A stretch of 64,000 nt of DNA, from positions 124,001 through 188,000 of the forward strand of contig JADKIA010000031.1 in the NCBI GenBank assembly GCA_016721465.1. The letters are read 5' to 3'. Numbering within the stretch: position 1 is the stretch's first letter; the number at the start of each line of letters is the position of its first letter. The notes under the pieces are model-generated. The model had not been told where the DNA came from. It was given only the letters and a program-made list of their open reading frames with translations, and did not search any database. The DNA comes from Ideonella sp. GTDB taxonomy: Bacteria > Pseudomonadota > Gammaproteobacteria > Burkholderiales > Burkholderiaceae_C. Positions 1 through 9,515 of this stretch are shown here, one piece after another. The position numbers and the translations under genes were made by a program.

Positions 1-1332
1 GCTTTCGACTTTGCTTTTGCGTTGCTGCTGCTTGCCGGCGTCGTGCTGGTGCAGGCGGGGAACATTCAAGTGGTGTTTCCGATGGCTGGGACGCAGGTGT
101 TTTCGCTGGCGGCCGGCATGTTCGTCATCAACTCGGCATCCGGTCTCTACCAGGTCTCTGGCACTCGATCGCTGGTGGAATCCTGCCTGCGCGCGACCCT
201 GGCCCTGGCTTTGTCGCTGTTCTTTGCCTATCAGATTTTCCATTTTCTGCCGATCAGCCTGGCAGACCATGGCGCGATCCGTACCTCCGCGATGCTGGTG
301 GTGGCGGTGGTGATCGTGAGACGCGTCTTCGTTGGGCATTGGATGGGCCGCTCGAAGGCGGGTGCTCGCGTTCTGATCTTCGGTGCCGGGCCTGCAGCTC
401 AGTCGGTGGGTGCCACGCTCAAGGGTGTGGATCCCCATGCGCGCATCGTCGGCTATCTGCCTGGCCCGAACGAGAAGCAGTCGTCGATACCCGAATCCGA
501 GCGGCTAGGCGGCTATTCGTCGCTCATGGAAACCGCACGCAAGCTGAATGTCGACGAAATCGTCGTCGCGCTCACCGAGCGCCGAGCGGGCAGCATGCCC
601 CTGCGCGAGCTGCTCGACTGCAAGCTGGCTGGCGTTCGGGTGTTCGATGTCACGACGTATTTCGAGCGCATGCTGGGCCAGATTCGCATCGACTACGTCA
701 ATGCGGGCTGGCTGGTGTTCGGCGATGGGTTCAACCAGGGCTTCTACCGCACCTTGGTCAAGCGGGTCTTCGACCTGGTGTGCTCTGCCGTGTTGATCCT
801 GCTGGCTGCGCCGGTCATGATCGTCACAGCGCTGCTGATCAAGCTGGAAAGCAAAGGCCCGGTCTTCTACAGCCAGGAACGCGTGGGCGCCAACAGCAAG
901 ACCTTCTTCGTCCACAAGTTCCGCAGCATGCGCACCGACGCGGAGAAGGACGGCAAGCCGGTCTGGGCTGCCGCGCAGGACAGCCGCGTCACGCGCGTGG
1001 GCAACATCATCCGCCGCTTGCGCATCGATGAACTGCCGCAGATCTTCAACGTGTTCAAGGGCGATATGAGCCTGGTCGGCCCGCGCCCGGAGCGGCCCTA
1101 CTTCGTCGAGCAGCTGACGCAGGAAATCCCCTACTATGCGGTCCGCCACAGCATCAAGCCAGGGGTGACCGGATGGGCGCAGGTCAAGTACCAGTACGGT
1201 TCGACGATCGAAGACTCGCAAGAGAAGCTGCAGTACGACCTCTACTACGTCAAGAACCACAGCCTGTTCTTGGATTGCGTGGTGCTGTTCGAGACCGTTG
1301 GCGTGGTGCTCACCGGCAAGGGTGCGCGCTGA
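1..1332 (+). CDS. XrtA/PEP-CTERM-associated undecaprenyl-phosphate sugar phosphotransferase (TIGR03013-like), 5' partial
   Basis: This enzyme should start repeat-unit assembly by moving a sugar-1-phosphate from a nucleotide sugar to undecaprenyl phosphate at the inner membrane. The frame is open to base 1, so the native start lies outside the window; probably only 15-30 residues are missing. Visible residues about 1-105 hold several hydrophobic segments. A nucleotide-binding-like region (RVLIFGAGPAAQSVG) starts near residue 123. The C-terminal bacterial sugar transferase domain runs from about 254 to 443, with KFRSMRTDAE, RRLRIDELPQ and SLVGPRPERP, the usual family signatures. It lies 67 bp upstream of the PrsK gene on the same strand, the typical position in XrtA loci. 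The family call is strong; the sugar transferred cannot be read from the sequence. Confidence 0.93.
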   Translation, partial: AFDFAFALLLLAGVVLVQAGNIQVVFPMAGTQVFSLAAGMFVINSASGLYQVSGTRSLVESCLRATLALALSLFFAYQIFHFLPISLADHGAIRTSAMLVVAVVIVRRVFVGHWMGRSKAGARVLIFGAGPAAQSVGATLKGVDPHARIVGYLPGPNEKQSSIPESERLGGYSSLMETARKLNVDEIVVALTERRAGSMPLRELLDCKLAGVRVFDVTTYFERMLGQIRIDYVNAGWLVFGDGFNQGFYRTLVKRVFDLVCSAVLILLAAPVMIVTALLIKLESKGPVFYSQERVGANSKTFFVHKFRSMRTDAEKDGKPVWAAAQDSRVTRVGNIIRRLRIDELPQIFNVFKGDMSLVGPRPERPYFVEQLTQEIPYYAVRHSIKPGVTGWAQVKYQYGSTIEDSQEKLQYDLYYVKNHSLFLDCVVLFETVGVVLTGKGAR

Positions 1333-1399
1333 GCCGTTGCGGCGCCGGGGCTGACGTCGTTCGAGTAGCTGCGCCCGCGCCATGCCGAAGGGTGTGGCC

Positions 1400-3499
1400 A
1401 TGAGTCTCGGACTGTCAACGATCGCGGTCTGGGGTTACTCGGCAGCGGCATTGGTCAATTTGGCATTCGCCGGGTACTTGGTCCGACGTGGGTTCGCGGA
1501 GATGCAGCGGGATGCTGCAACACACGCTTTCCTGGTTGCCATCGTAGCCACGCTCGGTTGGTCGTTGGCTGCACTGACCGAGCACGCCTGGAGCACATCA
1601 CCAACGAATACGATCGCCGGTGATTTGCTGCGCTATGCGGCCTGGTTTGTCTTTGTCCTGCTGACCATTCGGCCTGGACCCGAGGTCAGCGACAGGAAGA
1701 CGTTTCGCGCATTGTCTGGCATCGCGACGGCCTTGCTGCTGTGGGGGGCGGCGGCGCTGAGCCAACAGGCGCTCAGTGTCCGTCCGCGTGAGGGCGCGTT
1801 GATCGCCAATTCGCTGGCGCTGTCGGTCTTTGGTCTGGTCCTGCTGGAGCAACTGTTCCGCAACCAGGGCGAGGCGGCGCGCTGGAATGCCAAGCCCGTG
1901 TGCCTCGCATTGGGCTTTATGTTCGCCTTTGACCTCTATGTGTTTACCGAATCGGTGCTGTTTGGCTCATTCGATGACGATGCACTGGCCGTCCGAGGTG
2001 TTGTGCACGCATTGGCCACGCCACTGCTGCTGCTGGCCACGCGGCGCGATTCGCAATGGGTGAGCAAGATCCAGGTGTCGCGCACGGTGGCGTTCTATTC
2101 GGCCGCCTTGCTGCTCGTCGGCGCCTACCTGCTGTTCATTTCTGGCGTGGGCTACTACGTGCGCTACTTCGGTGGCAGCTGGGGACGGGCATTGCAGATG
2201 GCGATGTTGTTCGCAGCCTTGCTGATGCTGGTCGTGGTGCTCGTCTCTGGCACGTTGCGGGCGCGGTTGCGGGTGTTCCTCGGCAAGAACTTCTTCAGCT
2301 ACCGCTACGACTACCGCCAAGAGTGGCTGCGTTTCACGGGCATGCTGTCGGCCAACAACTCGCCGCAGGAGGTGGGGACGCTGGTGGTGCGCGGTCTGGC
2401 CGACATGGTCGAATGCCCGGCCGGAAGCCTTTGGTCCCGGGGGCTTGGTGAGGAGGCATTCGTGCAGGTCGCGCGATGGAACATGCCCGCCCAAAGCGAA
2501 CGCGAGCCCGTGGACTCCGCTTTCTGCCGGTACATGCTGGCCAACGAGTGGATCATCGACATCGAGGAGTTCAGGTCGCAACCCCGCCGGTACGACAATC
2601 TGGTGGTGCCGCTCTGGCTGGCCACCAGCCCAGTTGCCTGGCTCGTCGTCCCGCTCATCGTTGGCCGGGGACTGATTGGGTTCGTCATCTTGGCGCGGCC
2701 ACGCACAGCCGTCAGTCTGAACTGGGAAGTGCGTGATCTGCTCAAGACCGCGGCGCGTCAGGCGGCCAGTTTCCTGGCGCAGATGCACTCCACCGAGGCT
2801 CTGCTCGAGGCACGCAAGTTCGACGCGTTCAACCGCATGTCGGCCTTCGTGGTGCACGACCTGAAGAACATCATCACCCAGCTTTCATTGATGCTGAAGA
2901 ACGCACAGCGCCACCACGACAACCCAGAGTTTCAGCGGGACATGCTGCTGACGGTGGAGAGTTCGCTGGAGAAGATGCGGCAGATGATGGCCCAACTTCG
3001 CGAAGGCGAGAAGCCTGCGGCAGGCGCAGCATCCGGGGTGGATCTGCCAGCAGTGCTCGCGCGCATTGAGGCCATGGCGCGTGGCCGGGGCCGCAAGCTT
3101 GAGGTGGAGATCGTGGATCGCGTGGCCACGCGCGGGCATGCGCAGCGCTTGGAGCGTGTGCTGGGGCATGTTGTGCAGAATGCCCTTGAAGCCACGCCAG
3201 TTTCGGGTAGGGTGTGGATCAGTCTGCGGCAGTCGGTCGGCCGAGCATCGGTGATCATCGGCGACACCGGCACAGGGATGAGCCCGGAGTTTATCCAAAG
3301 CCAGTTGTTCCGCCCATTCAGCTCCACCAAGCAAAGCGGTATGGGCATCGGCAGCTACGAGAGCTATCAGTACATCAAGGAACTGGGTGGCAGCATCAGC
3401 GTGGACAGCGAGGTTGGGCGCGGCACGGCCGTCACCATCCTCCTCCCGCTCTTTGAATTGCAGACCCACTCCGATCTCCGGATGAATCCTGCATCATGA
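1400..3499 (+). CDS. prsK: XrtA/PEP-CTERM system sensor histidine kinase PrsK
   Basis: This is a membrane sensor kinase expected to phosphorylate PrsR. The start at 1400 is preferred over ATG 1382 because GAAGGG sits 6-7 bases before it; this gives 699 residues, normal for the family. The first 290 or so residues are rich in hydrophobic helices. A GAF-like region follows, then the phosphoacceptor helix with AFVVHDLKN (His about 486). The ATPase domain shows the N box (HVVQNALEATP) and the glycine box (GDTGTGMSPEF), then GMGIGSYES. The stop overlaps the PrsR start by 4 bp (ATGA), implying translational coupling. The signal sensed is unknown. Confidence 0.95.
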   Translation: MSLGLSTIAVWGYSAAALVNLAFAGYLVRRGFAEMQRDAATHAFLVAIVATLGWSLAALTEHAWSTSPTNTIAGDLLRYAAWFVFVLLTIRPGPEVSDRKTFRALSGIATALLLWGAAALSQQALSVRPREGALIANSLALSVFGLVLLEQLFRNQGEAARWNAKPVCLALGFMFAFDLYVFTESVLFGSFDDDALAVRGVVHALATPLLLLATRRDSQWVSKIQVSRTVAFYSAALLLVGAYLLFISGVGYYVRYFGGSWGRALQMAMLFAALLMLVVVLVSGTLRARLRVFLGKNFFSYRYDYRQEWLRFTGMLSANNSPQEVGTLVVRGLADMVECPAGSLWSRGLGEEAFVQVARWNMPAQSEREPVDSAFCRYMLANEWIIDIEEFRSQPRRYDNLVVPLWLATSPVAWLVVPLIVGRGLIGFVILARPRTAVSLNWEVRDLLKTAARQAASFLAQMHSTEALLEARKFDAFNRMSAFVVHDLKNIITQLSLMLKNAQRHHDNPEFQRDMLLTVESSLEKMRQMMAQLREGEKPAAGAASGVDLPAVLARIEAMARGRGRKLEVEIVDRVATRGHAQRLERVLGHVVQNALEATPVSGRVWISLRQSVGRASVIIGDTGTGMSPEFIQSQLFRPFSSTKQSGMGIGSYESYQYIKELGGSISVDSEVGRGTAVTILLPLFELQTHSDLRMNPAS

Positions 3500-4885
3500 G
3501 CAACGGCCCCGTCCCGCCACTGCTGATCGTCGAGGATGACCTGGCCCTGCAGAAGCAGATCAAGTGGTCACTGGATCGATTCGAATCAGTTACGGCCAGC
3601 GACCGCGAGTCGGCTTTGGTGCAGTTTAGGCGACACCAACCATTCGTGGTCACCATGGATCTTGGCCTGCCCCCGGACCCGGACTCGGTGTCCGAAGGTT
3701 TCAGGCTGCTTGAGCAGATGTTGGGAATCGATCCACACGTGAAGGTGATAGTGCTGACGGGCCAGAACGACCAGGCCAATGCCCTGCGAGCCGTGGCGCT
3801 TGGCGCCTTCGATTTCCTTGCAAAGCCCTTTGAGCCTGAATTGCTCGCCATAGTCATTGATCGTGCATTCCGCTTCGCGGAGTTGCAGAGTGAAAACCGG
3901 CGACTTCAAGCATTGCACCAGCCCGATGCGCTGTCGGGATTGTTGACACGCGATCCCGAGATGCTGCGCACCTGCCGCATGATTGAGAGGGTGGCCAGCA
4001 GCGATGCCACGGTGCTGTTGCTCGGCGAGAGCGGCACCGGCAAGGAGGTGCTGGCCCAGGGGCTCCACCAAGCATCTAGGCGAAGTGGCAAGTTCGTGGC
4101 CATCAACTGCGCGGCGATACCCGAGGCGCTACTGGAAAGTGAACTCTTCGGCTACGAAAAGGGCGCTTTCACTGGTGCTTCCAAGACCACTGTCGGCAAG
4201 ATCGAGACGGCCAATGGTGGCACGTTGATGCTTGATGAAATCGGCGACTTGCCTCACGCCTTGCAAGCCAAGCTGCTGCGCTTTCTGCAGGAACGCAAGA
4301 TTGAGAGGATCGGCGGGCGGCAGGAGATTGCAGTGGACGTGCGCGTCGTGTGCGCGACGCACCAGGACTTGACCGCGTTGATCCAGGAGCAGCGGTTCCG
4401 CGAGGACCTGTATTACCGCCTGGCCGAGATCGTCGTCAACATCCCGCCGCTGCGCGCGCGCCGGCGATTCCGTGCTTTTGGCGCATGCCTTCTTGCGGCG
4501 TTTCGCACAGGATCAACGGAGAGGCGCAATGATATTCTCGGACGATGCTGTGAGTGCCATTGAGCGGCACAACTGGCCTGGCAACGTCCGCGAATTGCTG
4601 AACTCCGTAAAGCGCGCCACGATCATGTCGGAAGGCGGACGCATCTCAGCAGCCGATCTGGCGCTGCCCATCAAGGCAGGTGGTGCCGATGAGGTATTGG
4701 CGTCGTCATTGCCAGACCTCGACTTAAGGCGGGTGCGCGAAGTTGCCGAGCGCCAGGCAGTGTTGGCGGCGTTGGCGCGTTCGGATGGAAGCATCGCGAA
4801 GGCGGCAGAGCTTTTGGGCGTCAGCCGCCCGACGCTCTACGACCTGATGGCACGTCTGGCAATTCGGCAGCACGTCGCGCAATGA
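3496..4885 (+). CDS. prsR: Sigma-54-dependent response regulator PrsR (one frameshift)
   Basis: This is an NtrC-type regulator paired with PrsK. It has a receiver domain (phosphoacceptor Asp about 55 in VTMDLGLPP), an AAA+ domain (GESGTGKE near 177, GAFTGA near 222, LMLDEIGDLP) and a C-terminal Fis-type helix-turn-helix (KAAELLGVSRPTLYDLMARL). GAFTGA is the sigma-54 contact loop, so it should activate RpoN promoters; one lies in front of pepA at 10418-10432. The reading frame breaks near 4468, where VVNIPPLRAR continues in the next frame as GDSVLLAHAFLRRF. The span of 1390 bases equals whole codons plus one, so one extra C in the CGCGCGCCGG stretch explains it. It overlaps prsT by 4 bp. Confidence 0.93.
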
Positions 4886-7690
4886 ACCTCAAGGACTCGC
4901 TCGTGAGCTTCAACCTACTCTCTCGATTGTCCGTAGGGCTGGCCATCGCACTCTTGATCAGCGCCTGTGGAGCCCGAAGTGAGGCCGAATCGTTGGCGGC
5001 CGCCAAAGCAGCATTGGACAAGCGGGACTACAAGACAGCCGTTGTTGAAGTGAAGTCGGCCCTACAGGCCAATCCCGATTCAGTCGAGGCCAGGTACTCC
5101 TCGGCAAGGCCTTACTCGACGCGGGTGATCCAACTCGGCGGCCGTTGAGTTGCGCAAGGCCTACGCCAAGAACCATGTGCCCGATCTGACAGTGCCTGCC
5201 CTTGCGAAGGCGGAGCTTGCGAGAGGGAATTACAAATTTGTTGTAGATGATCTCGCTGGTGTGACATTGTCGAACCCAACTGCTGTTGCCGACTTGAAAA
5301 CTACAGTCGCCGGCGCATTTGCGGCGGTAGGCATGGCGTCGGACGCAGCCTTGGCAATCAAAGCCGCCCTTGCCGCATCACCAGCCTTTTCCCCGGCCAA
5401 GCTGTTTCAGGCTCGCATGATTGCCGAACAAGGTGACTATGACGGCGCCTTGCGGCAAATCGAAGCCTTACTTGCTGGCGATGGCCGGTATTCAGAGGCA
5501 GCTCGGGTCAAGGGGGATGTGCTGCTGTATGGCAAGAACGACGTCAAAGGTGCCTTGGCTGCCTATGAGCAAGCTGTGGAGATTGCGCCCGATGATTTGA
5601 TGGCACACACGGCCTTGATATCCACACTTACCGCAAGCGGCCAGACGGACAAGGCCCTCGACAAGTTCAAGACGCTCAAAACCAGATTCCCGCAAAATCC
5701 GCAAACAGCGTACTTCGATGCCGAGTTTGCTTACCGACGCAAGGACTACAAGGCAGCACGCGAGGCCCTGCAATTGGTGCTTCTTCGCATGCCGTTCAGC
5801 TTGCGTGCGCTGCAATTGGCGGGTGCAAATGAGCTGGCACTCAATTCGTTGAAGCAGGCGGAAACGCACCTTTCCAAAGCGCTGCAGATGGCGCCGGCCT
5901 CCGTCAATGTCCGGCTCTTGCTGGCTCGCACTCAGCTGCGGTCTGGCGAGCCGACCAAGGGTTTGGTGACGCTGAAGCCCTTGTTGGAATCCGTGCCGCA
6001 GGTGCCAGCCGCCTTGGCGATGGCAGCTGATGCGCAGCTTCAAAGCGGCAATGCAAAAGAGGCTGAAGAGTTGTATGCCCGTGCCCTTCGGACCTCGCCT
6101 GCAGACATCACCCTGGCCACGGGGCGCGCACGTGCCATGTTGGCCAAGGGAGATTCCGATGCAGCCCTCGCTGAACTGAGTCGTATTGCCTCCAGTGAGA
6201 CTGGAAATATCGAAGCCGATCTGTTGCTCGCAGCTACCCATCTGCGCCGCAATGATTGGCATGCGGCCATGAAGGACATTGACGCGTTGGACCGCAAGCG
6301 TCCAAACAGTGCGTTTGTTTCCACCTTGCGCGCGGAGATGTTGATAAGACACAAGGATGGCAAACAGGCACGCGCGCAATTCGAGGCCGCGCTTCGCATA
6401 GACCCCGTCTATTTTCCAGCCGTCAAAGGGCTGGCTGGTCTGGACATGTCCGAAGGTCAGCCAGACGCTGCGCGCAGCCGGTTTGAGGGTGTCTTGAAGA
6501 CCCACCCCAAGCATGTGCCATCGCTGATGGGCTTGGCCCGCGTCTTGGCCTATTCAGGGGCAGCCGACGAGGAGATTGTCAAGGCCATCCAGTCCGCAAA
6601 AGCTGCTGACCCTGCCGAGACCGGGCCCCACATGATGCTGACAGAGCAATATCTGCTCATGAAGGACGGAAAGGCGGCACTGGCTGCAGCTGCGGATCTG
6701 TTGACCTTGGCGCCGGAGTCGCCGGCCGTGCTGGATCTTGTCGGTCAGGCCCAATTGGCTGGGGGGGCCCGCGAGCAGGCCATGACGACATTTGGCAAGC
6801 TCGCAGCGCTGCAGCCCAAGTCACCAATGCCGCAATTCCGACTGGCCAGTGTCTACCTGGACCGCAAGGAAACCGATGCAGCCATCACCAGCTATCGGCG
6901 TGCCTTGCAGATCGCGCCGGACTTTGTGCCGGCCCAAGTCGCGCTGATCTCCACAGCGCTCGCGGCGCACCGCATCGACCAGGCGCTTGAAGTGGCACGC
7001 GCCGAGCGGCAGCGCCGACCGAACTCAGCGCATGGCTATGCGCTGGAGGGTGACATTCAAGTGACGCGCAAAGATTGGCCTGCCGCCATCGCGGCGTTTT
7101 CGGCGGCCGTGGGCAAAGCCGATGCAAGCAGCGATGTTGCCCTGCGGCTGTACTCGTCACTGCAAACAGCGGGCCGAGCGGCCGACGCTGAAGCCTCTGT
7201 TCGCCAGTGGCTCAAGGGCCATCCAACCGATGCAGGGTTTCTGTTCAATCTGGCGCGCTGGGTCGAGACAAGAGGGGATACCGTCGCCGCCGAAGCACGC
7301 TATCGTGAGTCGTTAAAACTCCAACCTGACGGTGCGTCCACGCTCAACAATTTGGCAGCTGTGATGTTGGTGAACAAGAGCCCTGGCGCGCTCGTTTTCG
7401 CCGAAAGGGCGGCTGCGCTTTATCCAGAGAGTCCACCCATTCTGGATACGCTGAGCCTTTGCCTTCTGGCCGAAGGCAAGGTCGATCGTGCGCTCGAAGT
7501 TTCCAAGAAAGCGCTGGCCAAGTTGGGGGGCAAAGTTCCACCGCAATACACACTGACGCATGCCAAGATTCTGGCCAAGATAGGCCAGAAGGATCAGGCG
7601 GTTCAGGAACTGAACAAACTCACGGCGCTTGGCGCGAAGTTCAGCGATCAGCGCGAAGCAACTGACCTGCTTGCGACCCTGAAGCATTGA
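4882..7690 (+). CDS. prsT: XrtA/PEP-CTERM system TPR-repeat lipoprotein PrsT (two frameshifts)
   Basis: This is a large TPR lipoprotein of unknown mechanism that accompanies PrsK/PrsR. The signal peptide ends in a lipobox (LLISAC followed by GARSE), so it should be lipid-anchored and face the periplasm or outer membrane. The rest is TPR helices: YKTAVVEVKSALQANPDS, then many A-x-Y/A-x-x-A-L-x-x-x-P repeats up to the stop. The frame is broken near 5097 (TACTCCTC reads as if a base is missing from TACCTCCTC) and near 5130 (GATCCAAC, one base missing before AACTCG). Restoring both gives DAGDPNSAAVELRKAYAKNH and about 936 residues, the normal family length. It is the last gene of the prsKRT operon and is convergent with the ThiF-like gene. 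Confidence 0.92.
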
Positions 7691-7693
7691 CCT

Positions 7694-7713
7694 TGGTGCC
7701 GCGACTTGGCACC
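7694..7713. terminator. Weak hairpin between convergent prsT and ThiF-like genes
   Basis: GGTGCC (7695-7700) and GGCACC (7708-7713) form a 6-bp stem with a 7-base loop, 5 bases after the prsT stop. There is no T tract, so an intrinsic terminator role is doubtful; position is the only other support. Confidence 0.25.
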
Positions 7714-7737
7714 CTTGTCGGGCCACGGCCCAAGCAG

Positions 7738-8610
7738 TCAGGCAGGCTTCCCTCTCAGGCGTGGTCGGATGAACCACAGCAACATACGCTGGAGTGGATT
7801 GGCATTGCCGAACGGGCGCCAGGTGAACCTGAGGCGCTGCTTGTGTGCATCGAATTGCATGGCCCAGGGCACCGGCCGGAGTGAGCCGCGACGCAGCACG
7901 AGTTTGAGTACGGCGTCGCCGATCAAACCCGAGCAAAGGTTGCATGCCATCACGGTTGATGGCCCGGACTCCGCCACGAAATTCACGGCATCGGGCGCGA
8001 CCAAATAGTGGCGCTGCAGCATTGCGGGCGACAGCCCAGCGATGAATCGCGCCAACTGCTCTTGCCGGGGCAAACCGTCCAGCTTGAAATAGCTCTCGAA
8101 GCTCATGCGCTCGGGTGCGAAATACAGCAACGAGGCGCCAATGCCGAGGGGTGCAGCCGTTATCGCCGGGATGCCGCGTGCGTGGCACGCAGCAAAGATC
8201 ATTCGTCGAGCATCGAGGGCAAAGAAGTCGATGCCGTCGACATAGACATCGACACCGTCAAGAAACGCTCCGAGGTTGTCCCGGGTCACCCCCTCATGGA
8301 ACAAGCGGATGTCGCAGTCCGGATTGATGTCCTTGGCCATGCGGTCCAGCACGTCTGCCTTGGGTTGGCCAAACGTCGACATCATGGCGCCGGCTTGCCG
8401 ATTGAAGTTGTGCACAGCAAATACGTCAAAGTCGGCAATCGAGAAGCGCTCGATGCCCAGTCGAACCAGGGTCAGCAGGTGTGCGCCGCCGACGCCGCCC
8501 AAGCCCCCAATGGCGATCCGAGCCGATTTCAAGCGTTGTTGCTCCTCCGGCAGCACCCAACCGATGTTTCGGGAAAAGGCTGTGTCGTAGTCGAACCTTG
8601 GTGCATTCAT
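7738..8610 (-). CDS. ThiF/E1-like adenylyltransferase family protein
   Basis: This is a Rossmann-fold E1-like enzyme that should adenylate a carboxylate, classically the C-terminus of a ubiquitin-like or sulfur-carrier protein or a peptide. The nucleotide motif GGLGGVGGAHL is at about residues 37-47. Then come DFDVFAVHNFNRQAG, GQPKADVL and VDGIDFF, which carry the Asp, Asn, Arg, Gln and Lys positions of the E1 active site. A single CNLC pair is seen near the C-terminus, not the two CxxC pairs of MoeB/ThiF. The start at 8610 is chosen because ATGA there overlaps the stop of the upstream methyltransferase by 4 bp; a longer 5' extension is possible but weaker. Length is 290 residues. The partner substrate is not evident: no sulfur-carrier-like protein is visible in the window. 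Confidence 0.8.
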   Translation of the reverse strand: MNAPRFDYDTAFSRNIGWVLPEEQQRLKSARIAIGGLGGVGGAHLLTLVRLGIERFSIADFDVFAVHNFNRQAGAMMSTFGQPKADVLDRMAKDINPDCDIRLFHEGVTRDNLGAFLDGVDVYVDGIDFFALDARRMIFAACHARGIPAITAAPLGIGASLLYFAPERMSFESYFKLDGLPRQEQLARFIAGLSPAMLQRHYLVAPDAVNFVAESGPSTVMACNLCSGLIGDAVLKLVLRRGSLRPVPWAMQFDAHKQRLRFTWRPFGNANPLQRMLLWFIRPRLRGKPA

Positions 8611-9305
8611 GGTCGCGGCGGCTTGCACACCAAGGCATTCAGGCAATTGCCGGATACCTCTTCACTGACTGGTTCGAAGCCCGCATTGCGCAAGCGCAAT
8701 TGAATGTCGCTCTTTTCAAACGGCGAAACCAAAATGCCCTTGCGGATGCCCCAGTTGTTGATTCGATCTGCCAAGAGCCGCAGCGGTGCCCATCCGCTGG
8801 GGTAAAGCAGCACATTGATGGCCAGCGTCCCGCCGGGCTTGAGAACCCGAAACACCTCGCGGAGCGCGCCGTCCACGTCGGGAAAGCAATGTACCGAATT
8901 TGCGATGTTGACAGTGTCGAAGCTGTTGTCCCGGTATTCCATCGCAGCTGCATCCGCCAAGTCGAACCGCATCGTGGCGTCGTTCCGGAAGCGTTTGATG
9001 GCGCCTCCGAGCATCGACTCGGCATAGTCGACGCCAATAATTTGACCCTTAGGCAGGGCGTGCCTCTTTCGCCAATTCAAGAACAACTCAAGCAGCGTGC
9101 CGGTGCCACACGCAACTTCCAAATGTGTAGCGCCGAAATTGGGGCCGAAGAACCTGAATTGCGACCAGAGGGTGCTGTTGTAGGCGAACGTAAGGATGAA
9201 GAATCCCCGAACGTCGTACCACCAAGGCGGCGACTCGTACGCTGCTGCGATTTCATCGCGTGTCTTCTTGCGAGTCAGGTTGAGTTGCTGGGGCTGCTCG
9301 ATCAT
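8607..9305 (-). CDS. Class I SAM-dependent methyltransferase, coupled to the ThiF-like gene
   Basis: This is a methyltransferase of the UbiE/Methyltransf_11 type. The SAM-binding motif is HLEVACGTGTLLELF, followed by IIGVDYAESML, DLADAAAMEY and FRVLKPGGTLAINVL. The start at ATG 9305 (MIEQPQQLNLTRKKT) is chosen over longer frames because the upstream codons look like non-coding DNA; no clear Shine-Dalgarno is visible. The stop overlaps the start of the ThiF-like gene, so the two are almost certainly co-translated. The hydrophobic stretch FFILTFAYNSTLW suggests membrane association or a hydrophobic substrate. The substrate is unknown; the E1-like partner makes a peptide or protein carboxylate one possibility. 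Confidence 0.8.
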   Translation of the reverse strand: MIEQPQQLNLTRKKTRDEIAAAYESPPWWYDVRGFFILTFAYNSTLWSQFRFFGPNFGATHLEVACGTGTLLELFLNWRKRHALPKGQIIGVDYAESMLGGAIKRFRNDATMRFDLADAAAMEYRDNSFDTVNIANSVHCFPDVDGALREVFRVLKPGGTLAINVLLYPSGWAPLRLLADRINNWGIRKGILVSPFEKSDIQLRLRNAGFEPVSEEVSGNCLNALVCKPPRP

Positions 9306-9419
9306 CGGGCTGTGCACTTGAGAGGGAACATGTGACCGGCGGTGGGCAATCGTCTGCGACGCGATCCTATGCTGTCGGCAGCCGGATTGGAAGGGCTGGT
9401 TCAAGTCGCGTCGGGTGAA

Positions 9420-9446
9420 CTGCAATCGCTGCGACGGCGATTGCAG
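9420..9446. repeat. Perfect 10-bp inverted repeat (hairpin)
   Basis: CTGCAATCGC (9420-9429) and GCGATTGCAG (9437-9446) are perfect inverted repeats with a 7-base loop. It lies just beyond the pepA terminator, upstream of the methyltransferase gene. It may be an operator or a second transcript-end structure. Confidence 0.5.
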
Positions 9447-9455
9447 ATTCAACGG

Positions 9456-9490
9456 AAAAGGGCCCCGGGTTGCCCCGAGGCCCTTTTTTT
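9456..9490 (-). terminator. Strong rho-independent terminator of pepA (bidirectional)
   Basis: Bases 9456-9469 and 9474-9487 pair as a 14-bp stem with one C-A mismatch around a TTGC tetraloop. Read on the minus strand it follows the pepA stop by 28 bases and runs into TTTT; on the plus strand it runs into T7 (9484-9490). It should end pepA transcripts and block plus-strand readthrough into pepA. Confidence 0.85.
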
Positions 9491-9515
9491 GGCCAACAAT
9501 CTATCCCGAACCAGA

